This document shows positions 43,094-52,870 of a stretch of DNA of 64,000 bases, piece after piece. Origin of the DNA: Klebsiella sp. RIT-PI-d (GTDB taxonomy: Bacteria; Pseudomonadota; Gammaproteobacteria; Enterobacterales; Enterobacteriaceae); contig NZ_LGIT01000009.1 of NCBI RefSeq assembly GCF_001187865.1, positions 186,001 to 250,000 on the forward strand, given 5' to 3'. Position numbers and translations under genes: made by a program. Positions within the stretch are counted from its first letter, which is position 1, and each line of letters opens with the position of its first letter. The notes under the pieces are model-generated. The model was not told the DNA's origin, did no database searches, and saw nothing but the letters and a program-made list of their open reading frames with translations.

Positions 43094-43588
43094 TTACTCG
43101 CTGACGTCGACGCTTTCAATAATAACGTCTTCTTTCGGAACGTCCTGGTGCATACCGCTGCGGCCCGTTGAAACGCCTTTGATTTTTTCAACGACGTCCA
43201 TGCCTTCAACGACTTCGGCAAATACGCAGTAGCCCCAGCCCTGCAGATTCTCGCCGGAGAAGTTCAGGAAGTCGTTGTCTGCTACGTTAATGAAAAACTG
43301 TGCGGTAGCGGAATGTGGAGCCTGGGTACGCGCCATTGCCAGCGTGCCACGGGTATTTTTCAGACCGTTATTGGCTTCGTTTTTGATGGCGTCTTTGGTT
43401 TCTTTCTGGCGCATGCCAGGTTCGAAACCGCCGCCCTGAATCATAAAGCCATTGATGACGCGGTGGAAAATGGTGTTGTTGTAAAAACCTTCGCGACAAT
43501 AGTCCAGGAAGTTTTTAACTGTTTCAGGCGCTTTATCATCAAAGGTTTTGACGACGATATCGCCATGATTAGTGTGGAATGTAACCAT
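43094..43588 (-). CDS. ppiB: PpiB, cytoplasmic cyclophilin-type peptidyl-prolyl isomerase
   Basis: Protein-folding isomerase of 164 residues, as in E. coli. Cyclophilin motifs are [13 protein letters not shown], with the catalytic arginine, and [18 protein letters not shown]. The protein begins [16 protein letters not shown] with no signal peptide. First gene of the ppiB-lpxH pair and divergent from cysS. Confidence 0.98.
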   Translation of the reverse strand: MVTFHTNHGDIVVKTFDDKAPETVKNFLDYCREGFYNNTIFHRVINGFMIQGGGFEPGMRQKETKDAIKNEANNGLKNTRGTLAMARTQAPHSATAQFFINVADNDFLNFSGENLQGWGYCVFAEVVEGMDVVEKIKGVSTGRSGMHQDVPKEDVIIESVDVSE

Positions 43589-43764
43589 TTTTGCATCCTG
43601 TTCCGTTATAGTGGTACGTCGACCCGTCAGCGGGTCACATATAGAGGCATGTTATAGCATAAGCGAGAGGTTCGATCATCCCGCAAAGTGTGCTGCTTCA
43701 TTGCTAAATTATAGGTATCATACGGCTTTTACGATCCACACACGTCTACTACATGGAATCTTCG

Positions 43765-45150
43765 ATGTTAAAAATTTTTAATACTCTGACGCGCCAAAAA
43801 GAGGAATTTAAACCTATTCATGCCGGGGAAGTCGGCATGTACGTGTGTGGTATTACGGTTTACGATCTGTGTCACATCGGCCATGGCCGTACATTTGTCG
43901 CCTTTGATGTCGTCGCACGCTACCTGCGTTTTTTAGGATTTAAGCTAAAGTACGTGCGTAACATTACCGATATCGACGACAAAATCATTAAACGTGCTAA
44001 TGAAAACGGCGAGAATTTTGTGGCGCTGGTTGACCGGATGGTCAACGAAATGCATACCGATTTTGACGCGTTAAATATCCTGCGCCCGGACAGCGAACCG
44101 CGTGCGACGCAGCATATTCATGAAATTATTGAAATTGTTGAGCGACTGGTCGAGCGTGGCCATGCTTACGTCGCCACCAACGGCGATGTGATGTTCTCTG
44201 TAGAAACCGATGCGGATTACGGCGCTTTATCACGTCAGGATCTGGATCAGCTTCAGGCGGGCGCGCGCGTTGAAGTTGCGGACGTCAAACGTAACCCGAT
44301 GGACTTCGTGCTGTGGAAAATGTCCAAGCCAGGCGAACCGAGCTGGACCTCGCCGTGGGGCGAAGGACGCCCTGGCTGGCACATTGAGTGTTCGGCAATG
44401 AACTGCAAGCAGCTGGGTTCGCATTTTGATATTCACGGTGGCGGTTCTGACTTAATGTTCCCGCATCATGAAAACGAAATTGCCCAGTCTACCTGTGCCC
44501 ACGACGGAGAATACGTTAACTACTGGATGCATTCCGGCATGGTGATGGTTGATCGGGAAAAAATGTCCAAATCGCTGGGCAACTTCTTTACCGTGCGCGA
44601 CGTGCTGAAATACTACGATGCCGAGACTATCCGTTACTTCCTGATGTCCGGCCACTATCGCAGCCAGCTTAACTACAGCGAAGACAACCTCAAGCAGGCA
44701 CGCTCCGCGCTGGAACGTCTGTATATTGCCCTGCGCGGAACGGACCTCTCTGTTGCCCCGGCCGGCGGTGAAGCGTATGAAACCCGCTTTATTGAGGCGA
44801 TGAATGACGACTTCAACACCCCGGAAGCGTACTCCGTCCTGTTTGATATGGCGCGCGACATTAACCGTCTGAAAACGGAAGATGCTCAGGCGGCCAGCGC
44901 GCTGGCCGCGCATTTACGCAAGCTTTCTGCCGTACTGGGCCTGCTGGAGCAGGATCCGGAAGTGTTCCTGCAGGGCGGTGCTCAGGCCAACGACGGCGAA
45001 GTGGCGGAGATTGAAGCCCTGATTCAGCAGCGCCTTGATGCGCGCAAAGCTAAAGACTGGGCCGCCGCCGATGCCGCACGCGATCGTCTTAATGAGATGA
45101 ATATCGTGCTGGAAGACAGTCCGCAAGGGACCATCTGGCGTCGCAAGTAA
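43765..45150 (+). CDS. cysS: Cysteinyl-tRNA synthetase
   Basis: Class I aminoacyl-tRNA synthetase charging tRNA(Cys). The ATG at 43765 ([18 protein letters not shown]) gives 461 residues, the E. coli length. The HIGH box appears as CHIGHGRT and KMSKS in [11 protein letters not shown]. Zinc ligands include Cys28 (YVCGITVY), Cys209, His234 and Glu238 equivalents in HIECSAMNC and FPHHENE. Confidence 0.98.
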   Translation: MLKIFNTLTRQKEEFKPIHAGEVGMYVCGITVYDLCHIGHGRTFVAFDVVARYLRFLGFKLKYVRNITDIDDKIIKRANENGENFVALVDRMVNEMHTDFDALNILRPDSEPRATQHIHEIIEIVERLVERGHAYVATNGDVMFSVETDADYGALSRQDLDQLQAGARVEVADVKRNPMDFVLWKMSKPGEPSWTSPWGEGRPGWHIECSAMNCKQLGSHFDIHGGGSDLMFPHHENEIAQSTCAHDGEYVNYWMHSGMVMVDREKMSKSLGNFFTVRDVLKYYDAETIRYFLMSGHYRSQLNYSEDNLKQARSALERLYIALRGTDLSVAPAGGEAYETRFIEAMNDDFNTPEAYSVLFDMARDINRLKTEDAQAASALAAHLRKLSAVLGLLEQDPEVFLQGGAQANDGEVAEIEALIQQRLDARKAKDWAAADAARDRLNEMNIVLEDSPQGTIWRRK

Positions 45151-45165
45151 TTACGCAGTCGTATT

Positions 45166-45191
45166 GCCCGGTGGCGCTGTGCTTACCGGGC
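45166..45191 (+). repeat. REP-like palindrome after cysS
   Basis: Arms GCCCGGT (45166-45172) and ACCGGGC (45185-45191) enclose GGCGCTGTGCTT, matching one REP unit. It lies 16 bases after the cysS stop in the gap before the convergent LacI-family gene. Confidence 0.68.
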
Positions 45192-45251
45192 CTGCCGTTT
45201 GATCGGGGATAAATAAGGCACTGCTGTCAGCCGAAAGACACACTTTTTACG

Positions 45252-46268
45252 TCACGCCGACTCGCGCACCACTAATTGTCCTGACAGCGTCACCCGCTGA
45301 TTGAGTAATTCCGGATCGTTGATTTTGCGGATAATAAGCGTTGCTGCCTGACGCCCGGACTCTTCGCTTGCCGACGACACGTAGGTGAACGACGGCGAGG
45401 TCAGATTGATGTGCAGCATGTCCTCAAAACCCAGCAGTGCTACCTGCTGGGTGAGAAACACATCTTTCCCCACGGTTCGTCCGACCTGATGAATGCCGTT
45501 GATGCAGCCAATAATGGCATCGGGAGAGTGGCAGAGCAGGGCGGTGATCGTATTGTTATTTTCCAGCAGGTGACGTGTCGCATTACTCACCGCACGAGTA
45601 TCTTCACTGCAGGCGGCGCTGGCTTCATCGCGATAAACCATTCCGCTTTGCGTTAGCGCGCTGCGAAAACCTGACAGCCGCTGCTGGCGAATACGATCGT
45701 TTTCCTTACCGCCGACATACGCGATGCTGCGATGCCCGCGTTCAATCAGATAGCGCGTCGCCAGCAGGGCGGCCTGACGATTGTCACGCATCACCAGATT
45801 GCACTCCTCTTCAATCAGCGACTGTGAGACCACCACCAGCGGCAGCGGGCAATGTTGAATTTGCGTCGGGAGTTTTGCTGAAGCAGAGTCAGAGGAGAGA
45901 TAGATAACGCCCGCCACCCCCTGCTGTTTAAACGAAAGCAGGCAGCGCTCCAGATGCTCGCCCTCGTTCAGCGGCTGACCGAGAAAGACCATATAACCGT
46001 TTTTTTCAAGCTCCTGGACGATGCTGGCCATCACTTTAATCGAATAGCTATCGCTAAAATCGCGCAGGATAAGGCCGATCAGATTCGAGCGGTTAGCACG
46101 CAGGTTAGCCGCCGCCACGTTATGCACGTAGCCCAGCTTAGTAATGGCAACATTCACTTTTTCAATGGTTGCGCTGGAAATCTTCCCTTTTTGACGTAGC
46201 ACCAGAGAAACGGTTGAAACCGAGACGCCCGCTTCTCGTGCCACATCAATAATACTGACCTTCTTCAA
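45252..46268 (-). CDS. LacI-family repressor, MalI-like, for the adjacent PTS permease
   Basis: A 338-residue regulator. It starts on TTG at 46268 (M-KKVSIIDVAREAGVSVSTVSLVLRQKGKIS), supported by AGGGAG six bases upstream. The LacI helix-turn-helix and hinge (NVAAANLRANRSNLIG) are followed by a periplasmic-binding-type effector domain. The overall sequence, including the ISTAT/ISSAT segment after the HTH, resembles MalI. It lies 65 bp downstream of the PTS permease on the same strand. It likely represses that gene through the AACGTT-centred sites at 47885-47911; the inducing sugar is unknown. Confidence 0.88.
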   Translation of the reverse strand: MKKVSIIDVAREAGVSVSTVSLVLRQKGKISSATIEKVNVAITKLGYVHNVAAANLRANRSNLIGLILRDFSDSYSIKVMASIVQELEKNGYMVFLGQPLNEGEHLERCLLSFKQQGVAGVIYLSSDSASAKLPTQIQHCPLPLVVVSQSLIEEECNLVMRDNRQAALLATRYLIERGHRSIAYVGGKENDRIRQQRLSGFRSALTQSGMVYRDEASAACSEDTRAVSNATRHLLENNNTITALLCHSPDAIIGCINGIHQVGRTVGKDVFLTQQVALLGFEDMLHINLTSPSFTYVSSASEESGRQAATLIIRKINDPELLNQRVTLSGQLVVRESA

Positions 46269-46333
46269 GTCTGCTCCCTGAAATCAAATATCACGAATCG
46301 CCTCCCGGGAGGGTTCAGGAGGCGAGGCTAACA

Positions 46334-47833
46334 CTATTTACCCATCATCGACGACATCGTTTGTGCGATAAACTGCGCCCGCGCACCGAAAATAATCTGT
46401 ACGCCCTTATCACCGACAAAGACCACGCCGCGCGCACCGATACCGTTCAGGCCGTCTTTATCGACCTTATCGCCTTTAGCCGCTTCCAGACGCAGGCGGG
46501 TAATACAGGCTCCGACAGAATGTATATTCTGCGCGCCACCCATCAAATCGATAATCTCAGATGCCAGCTCCTCATCTGACTTTGCACCGGCATCGGCAGT
46601 CACTTCCGCGCGTCCCGGCGTTTTAACATCAAAGCGACGGATCACAAAGCGGAAGGTAAAGTAATAGATCAGCGCCATTGGCACCCCAACGATAATGGCA
46701 TTGAGGAAGTTGGTCTGATAACCATTAAACGACGGCAGTATACCAAATGAGATGTAGTCGATAAGCCCGGCTGAAAACGATTTTGCGATATGTGCATGAA
46801 GTAAATACATACACATATAGGAAAGGCCGGCCATGATGGCGTTAAATACGTACAGCACCGGGGCGACAAAGATAAAGGTAAACTCTACCGGCTCGGTGAT
46901 CCCGGTTAAAAAGCAGGTCAGGCCCGCTGAGAACAGGATACCGGCGGCGATTTTTTTATTCCGGGTATGCGCTTCCTGATACATCGCCAGACAGGCGGCG
47001 GGCAGGGCAAACAGCATCAGCGGGAACTCGCCCTGCATAAATTTACCGGCGTTCTGATACGTATCGCTGCTAAAGGATTTGACCCCCTCTTCCAGCATTT
47101 TAAACCAGATAGTCTGATCGCCATGAATAACCTGGCCGGCCTGTGTCGTGTAATCGCCGAACGAGTACCAGAATGAGGGATACCAGATATGGTGCAGGCC
47201 CAGCGGGATCAGCGCCCGTTCAACCAGGCCAAAAATAAAGGTGGATGCGGCCTGATTATCACCGTTAACAATAACCGATAGCGCGTCAATGCCCGCCTGA
47301 ATATGCTGCCAGATATATGGAAGCAGCAGGCCCATGATGAATGACAGAAACGCCGTGGCAATCGCCACAAAACGTTTCCCGGAGAAGAAGCCGAGAAATT
47401 CGGGCAACTGCATGGTATGAAATTTGTTATAGCACCATGCCGCCAGTATCCCGCAGATAAGGCCGCCAAAGACGCCCATTTGCAAAGTTGGAATGCCGAC
47501 CACCATCGCATATTTTCCGCCCTGAGACGCCATCTCTGGCGTAATAGACAGCATGGTACCGATAGTGATATTAGTGACAAAAACGGAGACGGCAGCCGAT
47601 AACGCAGCAATACCGGATTCAGACGCCAGACCGACGGCGGAACCGATAGCGAACAGCATCGGCAGGTTATCGAAAATAACCCCCCCGGCGTTCATCATTA
47701 GCGGCAGATGAAATTTGTCACCAAACGCCAGAAGTAAACCTGCCGCTGGCAGGAGTGAAATTGGCAGCATTAATGCGCGGCCAATCATTGAAAGCTTTGA
47801 AAGCGATTTAACAAACCCTGATATCAGACTCAT
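46334..47833 (-). CDS. PTS glucose/maltose-family EIICB permease
   Basis: A 499-residue sugar-transporting phosphotransferase protein. The N-terminal EIIC domain has about ten hydrophobic segments starting MIGRALMLPISLLPAAGLLLAFGDKF, plus the conserved GITEPVEFTFIFVAPVLY. The C-terminal EIIB domain carries the phosphocysteine in SVGACITRLRLEA. No EIIA domain is present, so it would depend on EIIA-Glc (Crr). It is close to MalX/PtsG in layout. The specific sugar cannot be read from sequence. Confidence 0.9.
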   Translation of the reverse strand: MSLISGFVKSLSKLSMIGRALMLPISLLPAAGLLLAFGDKFHLPLMMNAGGVIFDNLPMLFAIGSAVGLASESGIAALSAAVSVFVTNITIGTMLSITPEMASQGGKYAMVVGIPTLQMGVFGGLICGILAAWCYNKFHTMQLPEFLGFFSGKRFVAIATAFLSFIMGLLLPYIWQHIQAGIDALSVIVNGDNQAASTFIFGLVERALIPLGLHHIWYPSFWYSFGDYTTQAGQVIHGDQTIWFKMLEEGVKSFSSDTYQNAGKFMQGEFPLMLFALPAACLAMYQEAHTRNKKIAAGILFSAGLTCFLTGITEPVEFTFIFVAPVLYVFNAIMAGLSYMCMYLLHAHIAKSFSAGLIDYISFGILPSFNGYQTNFLNAIIVGVPMALIYYFTFRFVIRRFDVKTPGRAEVTADAGAKSDEELASEIIDLMGGAQNIHSVGACITRLRLEAAKGDKVDKDGLNGIGARGVVFVGDKGVQIIFGARAQFIAQTMSSMMGK

Positions 47834-47884
47834 GCTGACTTCCCCCGTGTTGGCACACTACGCACCTGATTTCTTATTATGAAG

Positions 47885-47911
47885 TATAACGTTTTAGTAG
47901 AACGTTCTACT
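47885..47911. promoter_or_regulatory. Tandem LacI-type operators before the PTS permease
   Basis: Two AACGTT-centred dyads lie 13 bp apart. Site 1 (47885-47896, TATAACGTTTTA) has one mismatch from perfect. Site 2 (47896-47911, AGTAGAACGTTCTACT) is a perfect 16-bp palindrome. On the minus strand the likely -10 TATACT (47888-47883) overlaps site 1. The E. coli MalI operator has the same AACGTT centre, which fits the MalI-like regulator nearby. Confidence 0.75.
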
Positions 47912-48031
47912 TATCGTGTGAGATTGCGCGAAAACTGGCAACTGAAATTTCAGCGCCAGCCAGAGGAAATACAAATTGTTTGAAGTTGATCGCTAATTAG
48001 CCCTTATGGATAAAGGGCTTTATGGTGGGGA

Positions 48032-48244
48032 TCAGGCAGTAACGGTCACCTGTTGACCGTCAAATGCCACGGTCTGACCGGCGACTATTTTGCAGCGCTT
48101 ACGCGTTTCGACTGCGCCATCGACCGTGACCTGACCATCAGCGATCAGGATTTTCGCCTGCGCGCCGCTTTCGCTCCAGCCTTCCAGCTTCAGCAGATCG
48201 CACAGTTCAACGTGCGGGTGTTTTCCTAATGAAAAGGTAGCCAT
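48032..48244 (-). CDS. ybcJ: YbcJ, S4-like RNA-binding protein
   Basis: A 70-residue protein of the S4 alpha-L RNA-binding fold, same length and start (MATFSLGKHPHVELCDLLKLEG) as E. coli. The KILIADGQVTVDGAVETRKRCKI segment is the S4 core. It starts 1 bp after the folD stop, so it is co-transcribed with folD. Precise role unknown. Confidence 0.95.
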   Translation of the reverse strand: MATFSLGKHPHVELCDLLKLEGWSESGAQAKILIADGQVTVDGAVETRKRCKIVAGQTVAFDGQQVTVTA

Positions 48245-48245
48245 C

Positions 48246-49112
48246 TTACGCGATCTCCACGTCGTGATACTGTTCACACGCCTGGAGCGTGTTTTCAATG
48301 AGTGTAGCAACGGTCATCGGACCAACGCCGCCCGGAACCGGGGTAATGAATGACGCGCGTTCAGCGGCATCGGCAAATACCACGTCACCCACGACTTTGC
48401 CGTTTTCCAGACGGTTAATCCCGACATCAATCACGATAGCGCCTTTTTTGATCCACTCTCCGGGAATAAAGCCCGGTTTGCCGACAGCAACAATCAGCAG
48501 GTCGGCATTTTCGACATGATGACGCAGGTTTCGGGTAAAGCGATGCGTAACGGTAGTGGTGCAGCCGGCCAGCAGCAGCTCCATACTCATTGGGCGGCCC
48601 ACAATGTTGGATGCGCCAACAACGACGGCATTCAGCCCATAGGTATCAATATTATAACGCTCAAGCAGGGTTACAATACCGCGCGGCGTACAGGGACGCA
48701 GGCGTGGCGCACGCTGGCACAGACGGCCGACGTTATAAGGATGAAAACCGTCTACGTCCTTATCCGGGTTAATGCGCTCAAGCACCTTCACGTTGTCGAT
48801 ACCGGCAGGCAACGGTAACTGCACCAGAATACCGTCAATTGTCGTATCAGCATTAAGCTCGTCGATAAGCGTCAGTAATTCTGCTTCGCTGGTGGTTGCG
48901 GGGAGGTCCCAGGAGCGCGAGATAAATCCCACTTCCTCACAGGCCTTGCGTTTGCTGGCGACGTAAATTTGTGACGCCGGGTTGCTACCCACCAGCACTA
49001 CTGCCAGCCCCGGCGCGCGAAAACCCGCTGCAATGCGCGCTTTTACTTTTTCCGCAACCTCAGAGCGCACCTGCTGCGCAATCGTTTTACCATCAATAAT
49101 CTTTGCTGCCAT
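48246..49112 (-). CDS. folD: FolD, methylenetetrahydrofolate dehydrogenase/cyclohydrolase
   Basis: Bifunctional one-carbon enzyme interconverting 5,10-methylene-, methenyl- and 10-formyl-THF. It has 288 residues from the ATG at 49112, the E. coli length. Motifs are [13 protein letters not shown] with the catalytic lysine, [22 protein letters not shown] and the NADP loop [12 protein letters not shown]. Upstream is the argU tRNA on the other strand. Confidence 0.98.
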   Translation of the reverse strand: MAAKIIDGKTIAQQVRSEVAEKVKARIAAGFRAPGLAVVLVGSNPASQIYVASKRKACEEVGFISRSWDLPATTSEAELLTLIDELNADTTIDGILVQLPLPAGIDNVKVLERINPDKDVDGFHPYNVGRLCQRAPRLRPCTPRGIVTLLERYNIDTYGLNAVVVGASNIVGRPMSMELLLAGCTTTVTHRFTRNLRHHVENADLLIVAVGKPGFIPGEWIKKGAIVIDVGINRLENGKVVGDVVFADAAERASFITPVPGGVGPMTVATLIENTLQACEQYHDVEIA

Positions 49113-49339
49113 CAGAGAGAGGATTCCATCTGTCACAATACATAGGGGGATGGTTATATTTTGTCAGAAGCGGGACGTGCTGTCAGTCTTCGTTTTTGAT
49201 ATTCGTCACTTTTTACCCGAGTGGCCGGGGGCAGAGTGCTCATTTAGCAAGCATCCGAATGCAAAGCCATTGACTCAGCAGGGATTGACCGTATAATTCC
49301 AGCCGTTTCACCCCACCGCGAAGTTTATCACTTCCCAGT

Positions 49340-49416
49340 GCGCCCTTAGCTCAGTTGGATAGAGCAACGGCCTTCTAAGCCGTAGGTCACAGGTTCGAGC
49401 CCTGTAGGGCGTACCA
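49340..49416 (+). tRNA. argU: tRNA-Arg (anticodon UCU)
   Basis: A 77-base cloverleaf with encoded CCA. Acceptor GCGCCCT pairs with AGGGCGT (one G-T pair), the D arm is GCTC/GAGC, and the anticodon stem ACGGC/GCCGT holds loop CTTCTAA with anticodon TCT at 49374-49376. The T arm includes GGTTCGA. It decodes AGA. Its place next to folD matches E. coli argU, whose 3' end is the integration site of lambdoid phage DLP12. Confidence 0.97.
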
Positions 49417-50158
49417 TTTAAATCAATGTGTTACGCAAACCCTCTCACTAAAAACCACACATCCAAAAAGTTTATGTAACTGCTGATGTAAGCGAAATTT
49501 CTCAATGCCGATCAACGTTAACGCGGCTTAGCCAGCATTCCCGGATAGTGCTTAGCGATGATGTCATTTATCCTTTCAATCCGATCCAGATACGGGCGAC
49601 AGGCGTGACGAAACCGGCACCGCGGCCGGTACAGTTGAAATGTTTATGAGTTGAGTCCTGAGAAGAGAGAGGGTGTTACTGGGTTGGATAGAGAGAAATG
49701 TAAACGTAGCCGCAGCTACCACTACCACAGGTATCAGCTATGCAGATTAAACTCGCAAATTGAATGGTCACCTGATGTTGCTGATGTGGATTTAGTTCGC
49801 CAGCACGCAGCATATCTTCCGGTTGTTCTATAAACAGCGGGAAAAGCCTCAGCAGCGGCATATGCCGTTACGACATTATCGCTATTCGGTTACAGAATGG
49901 CGATCGTAGCGTCAGCATTACGCCTGAACAGTTCTGCTGCGAAACGGAGACGGGGCGCGTAGTAATGCAAATCATGGCACCGGGCTTCAGCCAGGTATTT
50001 TACCTGAGCATGGCGCCGGAAACGGGCTGGTTTATCCGGCGCGATCGTCAGAGCGTAAAGGAGAATGCCATCATGACGGAAGATCTCTTCTTCCAGGCGG
50101 TAGACCGTCTGGCCTGAAGATCACCGCCGCCATCTGGGATACCGATGGCGGCGTAACG
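49417..50158. other. Gene-poor stretch after argU with decayed coding fragments
   Basis: No intact gene is seen in 742 bp. Two coding-like remnants are present. On the minus strand, 49637-49518 reads FQLYRPRCRFRHACRPYLD, then RIERINDIIAKHYPGMLAKPR and stop, without a start codon. On the plus strand, about 49854-50117 reads CRYDIIAIRLQNGDRSVSI and continues to a stop at 50115, also without a suitable start. I do not recognise either family. The location right after a tRNA 3' end fits debris of integrated elements. I found no second copy of the tRNA end in the window that would mark the other attachment site. Confidence 0.5.
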
Positions 50159-51334
50159 TCAGGCTTCAGCTTGCCATTTTTCCAGTTTTGCACCCGCCCG
50201 ACGTGCCGTAACGGGCAAGATATCGGCATCGGCGACGTAGCCATCCGGATCGAGGCAGCGGTTATGCGCTTTTGCCTGCAGCAGAACCTCCTCATCCCAG
50301 TACAGCCGTTTACGGGCATCGCCTCGGGTGGTGAGGATAAACTCGGTGTTACCGCCTGCCGCGCGATAGCGCCGCCAGCTATTTGCCGGAATGGAGATCA
50401 CTGAACGTTCAGGGGCGATGATGCTGACCTCTTTGCCCGCCTCGTTCCACGTGACTTCCAGCTGGCCCTTAAAGACCATAATCACCTGGGTATCCGGGCA
50501 GATATGTCGGCCCACAATGCAATCGTCGGCGAGCCGTAGCCACTCGACGGAAAAACCGTGTGGGTCGGTCATGGCCGGAGACGCGTCCCTGTCCTGTGAA
50601 ATGCCAAAACCGATAACCGGCGCGATCTCGCCGCCGTGTCCCGGCAGCACCGAGTCCAGCAGCCCCCGCGATGACCAGCAGCGTTCATCGCCGGTCACCG
50701 CGCGCCTGCGCATCTCTTCAACGCTGTAATCACGTAGCCCGGCAATATACTCCTCCGACAGCGGCTTCAGCAGCGTTGAAGGGTCAGGCTGCGGGTCCCC
50801 TGCCTCTTGCGTAATTAGCATGTTATCCTTGCTCAAATACATCCCATATTCGCCCGCCGACGCCAGCACCGACGGATGCCATATAATCCCGCCCGTGTTG
50901 TCGCCCCCCAAAACGGTAAACACCATGCCGCTGGTATCCGCTTTACTCACGTTGGTAAACCCCCGGAAGATCCAGGTCGGAATGGAGAGGATCGCGGGGG
51001 CGCTGAATTCTGCTTCATGTTCCCCACGCGCGCCCCAGCGAAAACGCCACGTCCCTTCGTGGATCAGAAACACCTCCGCCGTGAAGTGAAGATGCATGTT
51101 GTTGGTTACGCCCTTCGGCATGGCCGCCGCGCCGATGTTGAAACCGTGCGGCTCGGAGATATTCACGACCTGCTCCGTGGACTGCGTAACGCCGGGGCCA
51201 ATAAACGAATAGTTCTGCTTCAGATTCGAGCCCGGCAGCCTGCAGTCAATAAAGGCAAGATTGCAGGAGACCATATCGTCAGGGGCGATTAATCGGCTTC
51301 TGGCCTGGCTTTCAGTAAGATGGATAGTTTTCAT
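50159..51334 (-). CDS. Bicupin protein of a catabolic cluster
   Basis: A 391-residue cytosolic protein with two cupin folds. The first, near residues 75-125, carries MHLHFTAEVF, giving candidate metal ligands His81, His83 and Glu87. The second, near residues 272-340 (GRHICPDTQVIMVFKGQLEV), keeps the fold but has fewer obvious ligands. Such proteins include dioxygenases, isomerases and sugar-acid processing enzymes; the reaction is not predictable. It is the last gene of a six-gene leftward operon, 11 bp after the aldolase gene. The ATG at 51334 is preceded by AAAAGGAGA. Confidence 0.82.
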   Translation of the reverse strand: MKTIHLTESQARSRLIAPDDMVSCNLAFIDCRLPGSNLKQNYSFIGPGVTQSTEQVVNISEPHGFNIGAAAMPKGVTNNMHLHFTAEVFLIHEGTWRFRWGARGEHEAEFSAPAILSIPTWIFRGFTNVSKADTSGMVFTVLGGDNTGGIIWHPSVLASAGEYGMYLSKDNMLITQEAGDPQPDPSTLLKPLSEEYIAGLRDYSVEEMRRRAVTGDERCWSSRGLLDSVLPGHGGEIAPVIGFGISQDRDASPAMTDPHGFSVEWLRLADDCIVGRHICPDTQVIMVFKGQLEVTWNEAGKEVSIIAPERSVISIPANSWRRYRAAGGNTEFILTTRGDARKRLYWDEEVLLQAKAHNRCLDPDGYVADADILPVTARRAGAKLEKWQAEA

Positions 51335-51345
51335 GTGTTCTCCTT

Positions 51346-52137
51346 TTAATAACCGGATGCGCCGGTCGCGGGGATGACGTTGCCGCGCGCGAGGGCAATG
51401 GCTTCACGCGAGGCGCGGCCCAGTTGCATCACATCGTTTGCCGGCGTGACAAAATGGAACCCCTGGACAATACGCTCTGCGGCCGCCGCCCCGGAGGTGC
51501 AGAAAATCCCGGCCATCTTTTGGTGCTTGTGACAGCATTCAATCACCTTATTAACGGCTGCAAGCATCGCCGGGTGCTGGGATTCCGCGCTGGCGCTGCC
51601 CGTCAGCGTTAGCGAGAGATCGTTGGGACCAATAAACACGCCGTCCAGCCCGTCGGTATCGAGAATAGCGTCGAGGTTTGCCAGTCCTTCGCGGGTTTCG
51701 ATCATCGCCAGCGTCAGAATTTCGTTGTTGGCGTGCTGCGGATAGTCGCTGCCGCCGTAGAGCAGCCCGCGTGCCGGGCCAAAAGAACGAACGCCCAGCG
51801 GTGGATAGCGGCAGGCGGCGACAAAGCAGCGAGCCTGCTCGGCGCTGGAGATCATCGGGCAGATCGCACCGTACGCCCCGGCGTCCAGGACGCGCATGAT
51901 TTGCGCCGGGTTGTTATCGGCCACCCGGACGAGCGGGACGGCAGGCGTGGCCGACAGCGCCTGAAGCATCGTTAGCGCGCTGGCGAAATCAATCATGCCG
52001 TGCTGGAGATCGACGGTCACGGCGTCGTAGCCCTGATGGCCGATAATCTCCGCGCTGTAGCCGGAGGGGATTGCCAGCCAGCCGTTAATGATGGGCGTGT
52101 TTTCCCGAAACGCGGTCTTTAGTCTGTTTTTGCGCAC
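51346..52137 (-). CDS. HpcH/HpaI-family class II aldolase
   Basis: Metal-dependent aldolase of the type that cleaves 2-oxo-4-hydroxy acids to pyruvate plus an aldehyde. Catalytic features are VTVDLQHG (His46 from the chosen start), CRYPPLGVRSFGPARG, AMIETREGL (metal Glu) and GVFIGPNDLSLT (metal Asp). I use the GTG at 52137, with GGAG eight bases upstream, giving 263 residues. A GTG at 52158 is possible. It overlaps the preceding hydrolase gene by 19 bp, implying coupling. Confidence 0.88.
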   Translation of the reverse strand: MRKNRLKTAFRENTPIINGWLAIPSGYSAEIIGHQGYDAVTVDLQHGMIDFASALTMLQALSATPAVPLVRVADNNPAQIMRVLDAGAYGAICPMISSAEQARCFVAACRYPPLGVRSFGPARGLLYGGSDYPQHANNEILTLAMIETREGLANLDAILDTDGLDGVFIGPNDLSLTLTGSASAESQHPAMLAAVNKVIECCHKHQKMAGIFCTSGAAAAERIVQGFHFVTPANDVMQLGRASREAIALARGNVIPATGASGY

Positions 52138-52862
52138 TGCATGCACTCCGTAATCCACTGGCGCAGCGGTGGGGCGACGTCATCCGGCGCTTCCAGCGGA
52201 ATAAAATGCCCGCTGGCCTCCACCGTATGCCATGCCGCATTCCCGGCGCTGGCGGCCAGTAAGTGGTGATGATGGGGCGTGCAGATAACGTCCTGCGCGC
52301 CGTTGAGAATGGCTATCGGGCAGGCCAGGGCGGCGAGGGCCGCGCGGTTGTCCTGCCGGTTGATGGCGATTTCCGTATGCTCTGCGAAGGTCGCGATACC
52401 GCACTCCTGCGCCATCCGGCAGATGACCGCCTGCAGGGCGCGATCGTTCAGGCGTTCTGGCGCTACGTAGCGCGGCCACAGGGTCGACATCAGCCAGTCG
52501 GTAATGCCCTGCGCCTGAGCGGTACGCACCGCTTCCTGGCGCGGTACGGCGTTTTTCGGTGGATCGACAAGGGGATTGGCGGAGAGCAGCGCGAGGCCGC
52601 CGATCCTGTCCGGCGCGTCGGCGGCCATTTGCAGCGCGACGATGGCGCCGAGTGAAAAACCGGCCAGTAAAAAGCATGGTGGCAGCACGTTCAGCAGCCT
52701 CTGCGACGCCTGCTGCGCGGATCCCGCTCCCGTTAGCGTGACACACAATGTTGCCGTAACGTTTAGCCGCGCAATCGTGGGCTGCCAGAGCCGGGCGTTA
52801 CACAGTGTACCGCCGAGCAGCACCAGAGGCAGGTCGGTGTTATCCAACAAAGCCTGTTCCAT
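52119..52862 (-). CDS. Alpha/beta-hydrolase
   Basis: A 247-residue hydrolase from the ATG at 52862, which has GAGG six bases upstream (a GTG at 52874 overlapping the SDR stop is possible). The oxyanion loop LLGGTLCNARLW is followed by the nucleophile elbow GFSLG. The acidic residue is in ILNGAQDVICTPHHH and the catalytic His in EASGHFIPLEAP. It resembles lactonase/esterase members such as 3-oxoadipate enol-lactonase, but the substrate is unknown. Central gene of the leftward operon. Confidence 0.85.
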   Translation of the reverse strand: MEQALLDNTDLPLVLLGGTLCNARLWQPTIARLNVTATLCVTLTGAGSAQQASQRLLNVLPPCFLLAGFSLGAIVALQMAADAPDRIGGLALLSANPLVDPPKNAVPRQEAVRTAQAQGITDWLMSTLWPRYVAPERLNDRALQAVICRMAQECGIATFAEHTEIAINRQDNRAALAALACPIAILNGAQDVICTPHHHHLLAASAGNAAWHTVEASGHFIPLEAPDDVAPPLRQWITECMQCAKTD

Positions 52863-52870
52863 TGCGAGCC

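Noticed and set aside
49651-49833. Short frames on both strands after argU considered as a SymE-like toxin
   Set aside because: The similarity was limited to a few residues and did not hold along the frame; left as unassigned debris.
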